A stretch of 64,000 bases of DNA, taken from positions 1-64,000 of the forward strand of contig NZ_JACRTC010000002.1 of NCBI RefSeq assembly GCF_014385095.1, read 5' to 3'. This document shows, one piece after another, positions 23,401 to 30,972 of the stretch (its first letter is position 1; each line of letters opens with the position of its first letter). A program made the translations under genes and the position numbers. The notes beneath the pieces are model-generated. The model did not search any database, was not told where the DNA came from, and saw only the letters and a list, made by a program, of their open reading frames with translations. The DNA is from Zongyangia hominis (GTDB lineage Bacteria > Bacillota > Clostridia > Oscillospirales > Ruminococcaceae).

Positions 23401-24963
23401 GAAGGTGACAGGAGCGCTGGTGGTGGAACCCACCGCGTTTTTAACCTGCACCCTAACTTCATACTGGGTTTCGGGCTGCAGGTCGCGGAAGTCATAGGAG
23501 TTGACAAGGCCCACGATATAGCCGGTGCTCTGCCCCGGCAGTCCAAACTGGACCTCATATCCCGTCAGAGGAGATCCGCCGTCGTCTGCCGGCGCGTCCC
23601 AGGTGACGGTACAGGAATTGCTTTTCGCATCAACCTGGATGTTGCCGGGCGCTGCCGGTTTCTCCGCCGGTACTGCCATGGCGCCCTCCGGTCCGCCCTG
23701 GAAGTTTCCAGTGCCGACCACAACGGCGCGCAGGGTCTGGCCCCGGTCGTCCTTGGTCACCTCATAGGCGGCATTGGTAGCGTCGGCAATCTTGTCGTTG
23801 CCGCGGTACCACTGCCAAGTATAGGTGGGGTCGGAATTATTGAGGGTAGCGGCAGCCGTCAGGGTGTTGCCTACCGCCGGAGTTCCGGTAATTGCAACGG
23901 AACCGGTGAGCATTTCCCGGTCGGACACCGTAAATACGGTGCTGGTCACATCGCCGGCGTAGTTGCCGCTGGCGCTGACTTTACAGCTGATTTCATGATT
24001 GCGGTCTTCCTCCGCCACCGTGTAGGTCGCGGTGTTGGCGCCTTCAATGGCGGTGCCATCGCGCAGCCACTGGTAAGTAAGGCCGTCGGTGGCCTTCTTG
24101 AGCTCCGCTGCGACCGCGGCTTCCTCAGTAAGCTGGCCCAAAATTGCCTGGGAGAGCGTCACATCCTTAACTTCTGCCGTCAGCTTGACGCCGGGCAGGA
24201 CTTTGGCGGCGCCCGCGGTGGCGCTCACCGAGAAGGACAGGGGGCTCGGGGTAATTTTTCCGCCGGAGAGCTTCGCAATGGTTTCCGGCTCAAAATTGCC
24301 GAAGTTGAAGCCGCTATTGAGCGCAAGATCCGCATATTGCATGTCGCCCACGTCGGTGATACCGGGACCCTCCACTTGGTCGACGCCATCGGTCAACATA
24401 GCAAACATGACGTCGGACGCGGACAGGCTTTCGGTGGTACCGTCGTAGCCCGCAGGCTTCGTAAAGGAAAGCGAAGCAATGGTCACAGAGTTGGAGGTGT
24501 CATACTCCCTGCTCTCCGCCGTCACGATGAGCGGGAAGGTTTTGGGATCGATGGTAAACTCTTCGGTCAGGGTGACCCCCGCCTGGCTGTCAGCGATGGA
24601 ATATTTGCCATCGGGGTTGCCTGTCAGGGTGATGTCGGTGAGATCTACCGTGTTGTAATCTCCTTTGTTGGCCGACGAAAGGGTCGCCGTGGCGGTGGCC
24701 GCCACCGTATCCCCTGCTTCTGCGCCGGACAAGGTTAGGGCGACGTCGATGACCGCGCTGCCATCGTATTCCTTGCCGTAATAATCGTACGCTCCCCAAA
24801 TGGGGTCTTCCCCGATGATGTGATATTTCGCATCCGGGGCCGCGCTTGTTACGGTCAGGGTTGTGGTTGTCTCCCCTTGTGCCACGACCGTTGGCGCCAT
24901 AACGCCGACGATGAGGGCCAATGACAAGAGGACAGATAGTATCTTCTTTCTGATACTCACCAT
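20443..24963 (-). CDS. large repeat-rich sortase-anchored surface protein
   Basis: A 1506-residue cargo protein of the feoB element. It has an N-terminal Sec signal (ILSVLLSLALIVGVMAPTVVAQ), Ig-like/MBG-type modules, paired TYQWLRDGTAI/TWQWYRGNDKI modules, a fibronectin type III domain at about 440-530, and three tandem ~170-residue repeats starting near residues 784, 958 and 1124 (each with LEGWTYGDAPKTPVPVSATNG). The end is KPSIPGGGSDWKWP, then NPSTG at ~1474, a hydrophobic helix and IKRKKK, which is a sortase signal. No enzyme domain is recognised, so adhesion or matrix binding is the likely role, by inference. Start ATG is preceded by AAAGGATGAG. Confidence 0.87.
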   Translation of the reverse strand: MVSIRKKILSVLLSLALIVGVMAPTVVAQGETTTTLTVTSAAPDAKYHIIGEDPIWGAYDYYGKEYDGSAVIDVALTLSGAEAGDTVAATATATLSSANKGDYNTVDLTDITLTGNPDGKYSIADSQAGVTLTEEFTIDPKTFPLIVTAESREYDTSNSVTIASLSFTKPAGYDGTTESLSASDVMFAMLTDGVDQVEGPGITDVGDMQYADLALNSGFNFGNFEPETIAKLSGGKITPSPLSFSVSATAGAAKVLPGVKLTAEVKDVTLSQAILGQLTEEAAVAAELKKATDGLTYQWLRDGTAIEGANTATYTVAEEDRNHEISCKVSASGNYAGDVTSTVFTVSDREMLTGSVAITGTPAVGNTLTAAATLNNSDPTYTWQWYRGNDKIADATNAAYEVTKDDRGQTLRAVVVGTGNFQGGPEGAMAVPAEKPAAPGNIQVDAKSNSCTVTWDAPADDGGSPLTGYEVQFGLPGQSTGYIVGLVNSYDFRDLQPETQYEVRVQVKNAVGSTTSAPVTFTTPKRAMDETTTTVEGLEASYPYTGSQIAPVIVVKDGSTPLTVGTHYDLVYGENKEVGEGTITINFKGAYTGSVIKTFTIVQNAPSLAAPTAKGAVTFDGLALVPGEDFNEAVLSGGTSVSGSVFYVATEANTKPADVPTKNDLPYMAGTYYIWAYFTGDDHNASTWSDASLALTIGKKALDPSVIQWPTTQGGVYDPNKTLADYPLAMNSYGTFAWSNPDTVPTVAVTSYEVTFTPNAYTLQNYNLTGVTTTQNVALAITAAQGSGSVTLEGWTYGDAPKTPVPVSATNGTDGVTYQYKSTAEGAQFTSDVPTDAGEYLLEATFPASGNYQSVTAQTFFTIAKKALTDADIIWPTAQGGAYDPNKTLADYVLNGTSAYGAFAWSNPATVPTVAVTSYSVTFTPNAADEKNYDFTGVTTTQNVDLAITAAQGSGSVTLEGWTYGDAPKTPVPVSATNGTEGVTYQYKSAAEGAQFSDTVPADAGDYVVKASFPASGNYAACMAEANFTIAKKALTDADITWPTAQGGAYDPNKTLADYALDGTSAYGAFAWTNPATVPTVAVTSYSVTFTPSEDAKKNYDFTNVTLTKNVDLSIGTLEGSGSVTLEGWTYGDAPKTPVPVSATNGTDGVTYQYKSAAEGAQFSDTVPTDAGDYVVKASFPAKDGYAACTAEANFTIAVKEITVTPDAGQSKRTGQDDPSFTYTVSPALVGDDSLTGALGRVAGEEPGTYAFTLGTLANGNYRLVLADAVFTITDPQVEVIGKAPAADESLKNDPNKGTIVEGMLNNAAAQAAPTGLAEAAAGNLEITGDTDLFIDVEITDVTLKNGKVESVIFEAAPYWAGEDGVPHLLTNDQLNGGEITFRLPVPAEVTQKYAKVVHYLSNGTTETMYLTIQEENGGKFVVVKTKSFSRFEMSFTNVKPNGSTDKPSIPGGGSDWKWPTGSGSSSDTSGKGNPSTGANDFLAGSIALAAIAGLTTALSIKRKKK
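21500..22640. repeat. three tandem coding repeats in the surface protein
   Basis: Nearly identical DNA blocks of about 500-520 bases recur three times inside the surface-protein gene; the words coding for LEGWTYGDAPKTPVPVSATNG appear near 21590, 22090 and 22600. Such repeats allow copy-number change by recombination and are an assembly hazard. Confidence 0.8.
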
Positions 24964-25078
24964 ACTTTCTCATCCTTTCGGTTGCTTTTCTGCTGGTTGT
25001 ACCGGGTTTCCCCTTTACTATTCCAGACTTTTCCATCATGCGTTCAAAAAAGAGCGCACAAATTTTCCAAGTAAGTCC

Positions 25079-25107
25079 ATCATACAACTTTCGATATAAA
25101 AAGACAA
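25079..25107 (-). promoter_or_regulatory. promoter of the surface-protein gene
   Basis: Minus-strand TTGTCT (25102-25107), 17-base spacer, TATGAT (25079-25084), giving a leader of about 110 bases. The cargo gene therefore has its own promoter inside the element and need not depend on feoB transcription. The remaining ~120 bases to the element end hold nothing else I recognise. Confidence 0.6.
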
Positions 25108-25210
25108 TAGAATTAGTCACAAAAATTAATACTAAAATTCCATCGAAACGATATGTATGACTATATCCATCGGTTCAATATCACACCAATGTTGATCCGA
25201 ATACGAGACT

Positions 25211-25236
25211 GCTGCATTGATTTCCCCTGTCACATG
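25211..25236. other. attachment site, feoB 5'-half side
   Basis: The element side reads TGCATTGATTTCCCCTGT followed by the CACATG core; the feoB side continues GTTAAGGCC. It is the partner of the site at 18368. Confidence 0.8.
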
Positions 25237-26534
25237 GTTAAGGCCTGCTTGCCGCAGGCGCTTGCTTTTTTAAAGTACTTATCCAGGTTAAACGCTACTC
25301 GCGGCAGGTAGCCCAAATCTTCCAGCAGGGTGAAAAGGGGGAAGAAGATGGCCATGGGCGGCAGCATGACGGCAACCACCCAGGCCAGCACCCGATAGAC
25401 GCCCATAATCACGGCGCCATAGAGCCAGCTGGGCGCACCGCACCAGAGCATGAAGTCTCCCAGCCGGTCCCCCAGCCAGAACAGTCCGTCGGACAGTAGC
25501 TGGGAGGGATAGTTGGCCCCGGTGATGGTGATCCAGAAGATGACCGCTAGCAGTAGCAGCATGACGGGGATTCCCGTCCATTTGCTGGTGAGGATCTTAT
25601 CCAGCTTCCGGTCTCTGGCGTTATAGTTACCCCGATCGAAAAACACCGCGTCGCCACAGACGTTTTCCGCCGTCATCACCAGGCAGGACACGATGTCGTC
25701 CTTCATCTTTTCCTGGGAGACACCGCTGTTTGACAGCTTCCTTTGGGCTTCCACCAGCTTCTCGCTGACCTGGGGGTCTGAGAGAAGATCCTCCCCGAGA
25801 TATTCGGTCATGGCGGTACAAAGCGTCTCGTCGTAGTCGAGGAGCTTGAGGGAAATCCAGCGGGCGCTCAGCCTTCCGTGGAGCTTCTCCTCCATCACCG
25901 GTTCGAGCACCGCAATGGCGTCCTCGATGGGCTTGGTATAACGGATTTCCACCGTCTTGCGAGGCCCACTCTCCCCGATGACCGCAGATACCTGGTCCAT
26001 CAGCTCCCCGAGCCCCTTGCGGCTGCGGGCGCTGGCTCCCACCACCGGAACCCCCAGGTTGCGGGAGAGTTGGTCAAAATCAATGCGGATTTTCTTCTTT
26101 TTGGCTTCGTCCATCAAATTGACGCAAACCACTACCCGATCGGTGATCTCGATAGTTTGCAGCACCAGATTCATGTTGCGTTCCAAACAGGTGGCGTCGC
26201 ACACAACCACCACCGCGTCCGGGTCGCCGAAGCAGATGAAATCCCTGGCCACTTCCTCCTCGGCGGAGTGGGCCAGCAGCGAATAGGTCCCCGGAATATC
26301 CACCATGATATAGCCGGCGCCCTTATGTACCGCCCTTCCCTGGGCGTTGGTGACGGTCTTGCCCGGCCAGTTGCCGGTGTGCTGATTGAGCCCAGTCAGC
26401 TCGTTGAAGACGGTGCTTTTTCCCACGTTCGGGTTGCCCGCCAGGGCCACCACCCGATCATGAAGGTCCGCCTTTTCGATGACCAAACCGTGGTCCACAG
26501 CGCCCATTCCTGTCGAATTGGCCGTCAGACCCAT
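25230..26534 (-). CDS. feoB: FeoB N-terminal half, cut by the inserted element
   Basis: The first half of the ferrous iron permease FeoB. The GTPase motifs are complete: G1 GNPNVGKST (residues 33-41), G3 DIPGTYSL, G4 NLMD and G5 SAR, followed by the helical GDI-like domain and the first two membrane segments. It stops after GKQALTM because the next codon is TGA in element DNA, where the intact gene would read TGC for Cys. The rest of the transporter is at 17521-18372. Start ATG at 26534 follows GGAGGGGTATGTA; an ATG 15 bases upstream lies in that site. It sits 88 bases after feoA. A truncated GTPase domain alone should not transport iron; the halves might act in trans, but that is untested. 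Confidence 0.92.
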   Translation of the reverse strand: MGLTANSTGMGAVDHGLVIEKADLHDRVVALAGNPNVGKSTVFNELTGLNQHTGNWPGKTVTNAQGRAVHKGAGYIMVDIPGTYSLLAHSAEEEVARDFICFGDPDAVVVVCDATCLERNMNLVLQTIEITDRVVVCVNLMDEAKKKKIRIDFDQLSRNLGVPVVGASARSRKGLGELMDQVSAVIGESGPRKTVEIRYTKPIEDAIAVLEPVMEEKLHGRLSARWISLKLLDYDETLCTAMTEYLGEDLLSDPQVSEKLVEAQRKLSNSGVSQEKMKDDIVSCLVMTAENVCGDAVFFDRGNYNARDRKLDKILTSKWTGIPVMLLLLAVIFWITITGANYPSQLLSDGLFWLGDRLGDFMLWCGAPSWLYGAVIMGVYRVLAWVVAVMLPPMAIFFPLFTLLEDLGYLPRVAFNLDKYFKKASACGKQALTM

Positions 26535-26622
26535 TACATACCCCTCCATTCATCACGCGGCGCGGATGGCTCTTGTGCATCCGCGCCGTATTACCTTAAG
26601 TATTTATTTGACTGCCGCTCAG

Positions 26623-26865
26623 CTAGCACTGCACCACGATTTGGGAGGAATCCTCCGAGCGCAGCGCGATGACCGCTCCCCGGATTAAGTAAGCTACCGG
26701 GTCCCCGGCGGGGCTCTTTTGCAGGCAGGTGATGTCGGTTCCTTCGATGAGGCCGATGTCCTGCAGCCTCCGGCGCATACTGCCGGTGGAAAGCAGGCCG
26801 CTAACCCGGGCGGTCTGGCCCTCGGTAATGCCGCTGAGTGTCAAGAGATGTTCATTCATAATCAA
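26623..26865 (-). CDS. feoA: ferrous iron transport protein A
   Basis: An 80-residue SH3-like protein of the FeoA family that helps FeoB. Typical segments are QTARVSGL, RRRLQDIGLIEGTDI and the closing VIALRSEDSSQIVVQ. It is the first gene of the feoAB transcript, and is divergent from the DtxR-type regulator across a 153-base gap with a long inverted repeat. It remains intact although feoB is interrupted. Confidence 0.9.
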   Translation of the reverse strand: MIMNEHLLTLSGITEGQTARVSGLLSTGSMRRRLQDIGLIEGTDITCLQKSPAGDPVAYLIRGAVIALRSEDSSQIVVQC

Positions 26866-26937
26866 AAGCTCCTATTCATAACCATAATAAGGAGAGGCCC
26901 GTTTAAAACACACGGCCTCCGCCCATCAGTAGAAAAC

Positions 26938-26970
26938 TTAGCAGAAGGAAATTGTGTTTCCTTGTACTAA
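26938..26970. promoter_or_regulatory. candidate metal-regulator operator
   Basis: A 33-base inverted repeat, TTAGcAgAAGGAAA / TTTCCTTgTaCTAA (12 of 14 arm bases match, lower case marks the mismatches) with a 5-base centre, between feoA and the DtxR-type gene. Position and symmetry suggest the operator for the adjacent regulator. It does not match the classical DtxR iron-box well, so this is a prediction. Confidence 0.5.
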
Positions 26971-27018
26971 TTTATTCCCATGGCATAGGGGTTGCTACAA
27001 CTTTTTTGGAGATGACAT

Positions 27019-27471
27019 ATGGACCAAAATGAATACCGCACCATCAAGGGCTACAAACTAAAAAACAACAAAGAGATCACCGATGCCATGGAAGATTATT
27101 TAGAAATGATCTGCCGTTCCGCCCGGCTTGACGGCTACGCCCGCATCAATCATCTGGCCTCCACCCTGGGGGTGCGCCCCTCCTCCGCCTCCAAAATGGT
27201 GAGCAACCTCAAGGACCTGGGGTACGTGGACTCGGAAAAATACGGCATCGTCAAGCCCACTGCCAAGGGCTGGGAGCTGGGAGGTTATCTGCTCTACCGC
27301 CACGACGTCCTCCACGATTTTCTCTGCCTGCTCAACCACACCCAGGACGAAATCGAACAGGTGGAACAAATTGAACACTTCTTTGACGAAAAGACCATTC
27401 ACAACCTAGAGCGGCTAGTCCTCTCTTTAAAAGCAGAAAGCACCACACAAAAGAATCCCTCCGGCAATTAA
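27019..27471 (+). CDS. DtxR/MntR-family metal-dependent regulator
   Basis: A 150-residue regulator. The N-terminal winged helix covers ~15-75 (MEDYLEMICRSA, INHLASTLGVRPSSASKMVSNLKDLGYV). The metal-binding and dimer domain follows with LLYRHDVLHDFLCLL and EQVEQIEHFF, where His and Glu ligands of the family occur. It has no C-terminal SH3-like domain, like MntR. It is divergent from feoAB, so ferrous iron or manganese is the likely co-repressor. Its last codons form part of the terminator hairpin, with the stop in the loop. Confidence 0.88.
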   Translation: MDQNEYRTIKGYKLKNNKEITDAMEDYLEMICRSARLDGYARINHLASTLGVRPSSASKMVSNLKDLGYVDSEKYGIVKPTAKGWELGGYLLYRHDVLHDFLCLLNHTQDEIEQVEQIEHFFDEKTIHNLERLVLSLKAESTTQKNPSGN

Positions 27472-27488
27472 GCCGGAGGGATTCTTTT
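27449..27488 (+). terminator. terminator overlapping the end of the DtxR-type gene
   Basis: AAAAGAATCCCTCCGGC pairs perfectly with its complement around AATTAA; the loop contains the TAA stop codon at 27469. A T-run follows on the plus strand. The next ~215 bases to the pyrophosphatase terminator show nothing I can identify. Confidence 0.85.
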
Positions 27489-27705
27489 GTTGTATCCGCA
27501 CCGCGACCCATAAAGCGCGACCCATGAACTGCTTTATACGGCCGCCGATAAAAACCGCGCCTTTGTCTTTCCTACCCTGCGGCGCGTCAGTCCGATGGGC
27601 CGGCACCCTCCCGCAGGACGTGATCTTCGATGCCCTTCGCGCCGCCTCGATATGCGCGCCTTGCCTCCCCTGCGCCGCGGCCCGATATCCCCCATCGGCA
27701 AGCAG

Positions 27706-27740
27706 AAAAAGAGCCGCGCTTGAAAGCGCGGCTCTTTTTT
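27706..27740 (-). terminator. terminator of hppA
   Basis: AAAAAGAGCCGCGCTT and its complement around GAA, with a run of T residues on either strand, six bases after the hppA stop. Confidence 0.9.
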
Positions 27741-27745
27741 CCCAA

Positions 27746-29836
27746 TTATAAAATATGAAACGCGATGACGACGCTTGCAAAGACAATCGACACCATGGAG
27801 AGCAGCTTGATGAGGATATTGATGGAGGGGCCGGAGGTATCCTTGAACGGGTCCCCCACCGTGTCGCCCACCACCGAGGCCTTATGGGCGTCGCTGCCCT
27901 TGCCCCCGTGGGCGCCGCTTTCGATGTATTTCTTCGCATTATCCCAGGCGCCGCCCGCGTTGGCCATCATCACCGCCATGATAAATCCGGTGACTGTGGC
28001 CCCGGCCAGCATGCCGATCACGCCGTTGGGCCCCAGGATGATGCCCACCACGATGGGGGCGATGACCGCCAGAAGCGCTGGCAACATCATTTCCTTCTGG
28101 GCGCTGCGGGTGCAGATGTCCACGCACTGGGCATAGTCCGGTTCCGCCTCGCCCGTCATGAGGCCTTTGATTTCGTGGAACTGCCGCCGCACCTCCCGGA
28201 CGATGCTCTGGGCCACCCGGCCCACCGATTCCATGGTCAGCGCCGCGAACATAAAGGGCAGCACCCCGCCCACAAAGAGCCCCACCAGCACCGAGGGGTT
28301 GGTGATGTTCATATCAAAGGCGAAGTTGGGAGCGATGACCTTCACTTCCGCGATGTAGGAGGCGATGAGGGCCAGCGCCGTCAGGGCCGCCGAACCGATG
28401 GCAAAGCCCTTGCCGGTGGCCGCCGTGGTGTTGCCCAGGGAGTCAAGCGCGTCGGTGCGGGCTCTGACATCGTCACCCAGCGCCGCCATCTCCGCGATGC
28501 CGCCGGCGTTGTCGGCCACCGGGCCGTACGCGTCGGTGGCTAGGGTGATGCCCAGGGTGGAAAGCATGCCCACGGCCGAGACGCCGATGCCGTAGAGCCC
28601 CATATTAAAGGCCGCGCCGCCGCCCGAAACAAAGTAGCTGATGAGGACGGACGCCCCCACGATGAGTACCGGCAGCACGGTGGAGAGCATCCCCAATGAG
28701 AGTCCTCCGATGATGACGGTGGCCGACCCAGTCAGCGCCGTGGAGGAGAGGCGCTTGGTTGGCTTATAGTCGGCGGAGGTAAAGTATTCGGTGACAAAGC
28801 CGATGAGGATACCGGCAATGAGGCCGCACAGCACCGCGAAATAGAGCCCCAGATGCTCCTTGCCCAGCACAAAGTAGATTAACGGGAAGGCGGCGACCGC
28901 AATGAGGGCGGCGCTCACCCAGACCCCCCGGCGCAAGGAAGTTAAGAGCTGTTTTTGGCTGGCGTTTTCCTTGGTGCTGACAAAGAGGGAGCCGATAATG
29001 GAAGCGAGGATGCCGATGGCCGCCAGCACCATGGGGATGGAAACACCTGAAAATCCCAGACCCGCCGCTACCGCCAGCGCCCCGGTGGAGATGATGGAGC
29101 CTACATAGGACTCGTAGAGGTCCGCGCCCATACCGGCCACGTCGCCCACGTTGTCCCCCACGTTATCGGCGATGACCGCCGGATTGCGGGGATCATCCTC
29201 CGGGATGCCCACTTCCACCTTGCCCACCAGGTCCGCGCCCACGTCGGCGGCCTTGGTGAAGATGCCCCCGCCCACACGGGCGAACAGCGCCATAGAGGAA
29301 GCGCCCATGCCAAAGGTCAGCATGGCCGAGGTGATGGCCTGCACCTGGGCGGTGGCCGCCAGGTCACGGTACCAGAATTTGAGGAAATAGTACCAGAAGG
29401 AAATGTCCAATAATCCCAGACCCACCACCACGAAGCCCACCACCGCTCCAGCGGAAAAGGCAACCTTGAGCCCGGAGTTGAGGCTCAGTCGGGAGGCGTT
29501 GGCGGTGCGGCTGTTGGCCGCCGTGGCGATCTTCATCCCAATAAAGCCGGAGAGGCCGGAGAAAAAACCGCCGGTGACAAATGCAAAGGGAACAAAAATG
29601 GTCAAATGTCCGGTCAGGGCGAGAATCAGCAGGATGACGAACATCACGGCAAAAAAGATGCCTACGCCCGCATACTGCCGTTTGAGAAAGGCACTGGCCC
29701 CTTTCCTCACCGCGTCCGCGATTTTTTTCATCTGATCCGTTCCCTCATTTTCCTTGAGCACCCGTCTGGCAAGGTACAGTGCGAACAGCAGCGCAAGCAC
29801 GGAACCAAGCGGTGCCAGCAATGTGATACTCATCAT
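27746..29836 (-). CDS. hppA: membrane-bound ion-translocating pyrophosphatase
   Basis: An integral membrane pyrophosphatase that couples hydrolysis of PPi to export of H+ or Na+. The 696-residue length and ~16 membrane segments fit the family. Seen motifs are DVGADLVGKVEVGIPEDDPRNPAV-type DX7KXE substrate region near 190-215, DNVGDNVGDVAG, and the C-terminal GDTVGDPFKDTSGP. The sequence GNTTAA, with Ala rather than Lys at the deciding position, marks the K+-dependent class. Whether Na+ or H+ is pumped cannot be read with certainty. Either of two adjacent ATGs may start it; GGGAGG lies 4-7 bases upstream. Confidence 0.95.
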   Translation of the reverse strand: MMSITLLAPLGSVLALLFALYLARRVLKENEGTDQMKKIADAVRKGASAFLKRQYAGVGIFFAVMFVILLILALTGHLTIFVPFAFVTGGFFSGLSGFIGMKIATAANSRTANASRLSLNSGLKVAFSAGAVVGFVVVGLGLLDISFWYYFLKFWYRDLAATAQVQAITSAMLTFGMGASSMALFARVGGGIFTKAADVGADLVGKVEVGIPEDDPRNPAVIADNVGDNVGDVAGMGADLYESYVGSIISTGALAVAAGLGFSGVSIPMVLAAIGILASIIGSLFVSTKENASQKQLLTSLRRGVWVSAALIAVAAFPLIYFVLGKEHLGLYFAVLCGLIAGILIGFVTEYFTSADYKPTKRLSSTALTGSATVIIGGLSLGMLSTVLPVLIVGASVLISYFVSGGGAAFNMGLYGIGVSAVGMLSTLGITLATDAYGPVADNAGGIAEMAALGDDVRARTDALDSLGNTTAATGKGFAIGSAALTALALIASYIAEVKVIAPNFAFDMNITNPSVLVGLFVGGVLPFMFAALTMESVGRVAQSIVREVRRQFHEIKGLMTGEAEPDYAQCVDICTRSAQKEMMLPALLAVIAPIVVGIILGPNGVIGMLAGATVTGFIMAVMMANAGGAWDNAKKYIESGAHGGKGSDAHKASVVGDTVGDPFKDTSGPSINILIKLLSMVSIVFASVVIAFHIL

Positions 29837-29863
29837 AAGACCTCCCTTCTATGGTCCACCTTT

Positions 29864-29891
29864 ATTATATTCTTCTTCTTAAAAATTTCAA
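29864..29891 (-). promoter_or_regulatory. promoter of hppA
   Basis: Minus-strand TTGAAA (29886-29891), 16-base spacer, TATAAT (29864-29869), about 30 bases before the start codon. Confidence 0.7.
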
Positions 29892-30043
29892 CAATTATTT
29901 AAATTTTTATTCAAATTGTACGAGCATTTGCCTCGCTTTTCGCTGTACAACAAGGCGGACTCCTTTCAATTGTATGGCGCGACCTCCCACTTTTTGCATA
30001 AACACCTCTTTTTTTCAAAAACTATCGGAAAGGAGTGTGTTAC

Positions 30044-30589
30044 ATGGATATTTTTAAATTTCCCGTCAAGACCATCGGGGGGACGGAAACGACCCTGGCC
30101 CCCTACCGCGGCAAGGTGATGCTCATCGTCAACACCGCCAGCAAATGCGGCTTTACTCCCCAGCTGGGAGAGCTGGAAGCGCTCTATGAGCGATACAAGG
30201 ACAAGGGCTTCGTCGTCCTGGGCTTTCCCTGCAATCAGTTTCACGAGCAGGACCCGGAGGACAACAATGCCATCGAGCAGTTCTGCCAGAAAAACTACGG
30301 CGTCACCTTCCCCCTGTTTGCCAAAGTCAAGGTAAACGGCCCCGACGCTTCCCCCCTCTTCGCCTATCTGACCTCCCAGAAGGGCTTCGCGGGCTTTGAT
30401 GAGCGCCACCCCATCGCGGCCAAACTCGACGAAATCCTCCGCCAGGAGCTGGGCGACTACCAAAACGACAGCGCCATCAAATGGAACTTCACCAAGTTCC
30501 TCATCAGCCGGGACGGCGACGTGGTCTCCCGCTTCGAGCCCACCACCCTGCCCGAGGACATCGCCTCTTCCATCGAAAAGCTCATCTAA
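30044..30589 (+). CDS. glutathione peroxidase family protein
   Basis: A 181-residue thiol peroxidase that reduces hydrogen peroxide and lipid peroxides, usually with thioredoxin in bacteria. The peroxidatic cysteine is Cys35 in NTASKCGFT, where animal enzymes use selenocysteine. The family motif LGFPCNQF and the Trp motif IKWNFTKFL are present. The start ATG is eight bases after AAAGGAG; an upstream in-frame GTG falls within that site. It directly abuts a 91-residue reading frame of unknown function (TAAATG). Confidence 0.94.
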   Translation: MDIFKFPVKTIGGTETTLAPYRGKVMLIVNTASKCGFTPQLGELEALYERYKDKGFVVLGFPCNQFHEQDPEDNNAIEQFCQKNYGVTFPLFAKVKVNGPDASPLFAYLTSQKGFAGFDERHPIAAKLDEILRQELGDYQNDSAIKWNFTKFLISRDGDVVSRFEPTTLPEDIASSIEKLI

Positions 30590-30865
30590 ATGCTCTACCT
30601 TGTTTGCGTCCTCCTCACCGATGAGGAGCACCCCGGCTTCTTTGCCGCCCTGGAGGAACTGGGGGAAACCATCGAAATTTTTTGTGGTTGCCATCTGCTC
30701 CACTCCCGCTACACGGCGCTGGGAATCCGCCGCCGCCTCGCCGGTCACCTTTCCCACGAGGAGCGCCTGGTGGTCACAAGGCTGCGCCGGGGGGAGTGCG
30801 CCGGGCAGCTCTCCGACTTTGCCAGGCAGTTCTTGGGCCGGTATATCGACGGCCTGGTGGAATAA
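30590..30865 (+). CDS. hypothetical protein downstream of glutathione peroxidase
   Basis: A 91-residue frame that begins on the base after the peroxidase stop, followed four bases later by a strong terminator. I do not recognise the family. The text is protein-like: an N-terminal beta-strand (MLYLVCVLLTDEE), a short FCGCH motif with two cysteines near residues 32-34, and a basic helix (GIRRRLAGHL, VVTRLRRGECAGQL). No clear ribosome site is seen, so it would rely on coupling to the peroxidase. A redox partner is possible given the cysteines but unproven. Confidence 0.6.
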   Translation: MLYLVCVLLTDEEHPGFFAALEELGETIEIFCGCHLLHSRYTALGIRRRLAGHLSHEERLVVTRLRRGECAGQLSDFARQFLGRYIDGLVE

Positions 30866-30868
30866 AGG

Positions 30869-30902
30869 CAAACGCCCCGCACGTTTAAGTGCGGGGCGTT
30901 TG
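30869..30902 (+). terminator. terminator of the peroxidase operon
   Basis: CAAACGCCCCGCAC and its complement around GTTTAA, immediately after the 91-codon gene. Confidence 0.85.
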
Positions 30903-30972
30903 CTCTGTTTGTGAGAGAATTGCGGGATGCTGCAAAAGGTTCATCATATAGCACTCCAAGGGGGATCGGAGA

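Larger units (their letters stand above)
18368..25236. mobile_element. serine-recombinase element inserted in feoB
   Basis: A 6863-base element bounded by CACATG at 18368-18373 and 25231-25236. It contains a large serine recombinase next to one end, a 46-codon partner, and a 1506-residue surface protein, all on the minus strand like feoB. The flanks rejoin to an uninterrupted feoB reading frame. Joining the two element ends gives a 42-base inverted repeat (20-base arms, 18 matching) around a central CA, the expected form of a serine-integrase attP. At the 5' junction the Cys codon TGC of feoB has become TGA, ending the N-terminal half. No conjugation or phage structural genes are present, so the element depends on its recombinase alone or on other elements for spread. 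Confidence 0.85.

Noticed and set aside
23155..24738. A 527-codon frame antisense to the surface-protein gene
   Set aside because: Shadow of a GC-rich repeated gene; no family, start or ribosome site.
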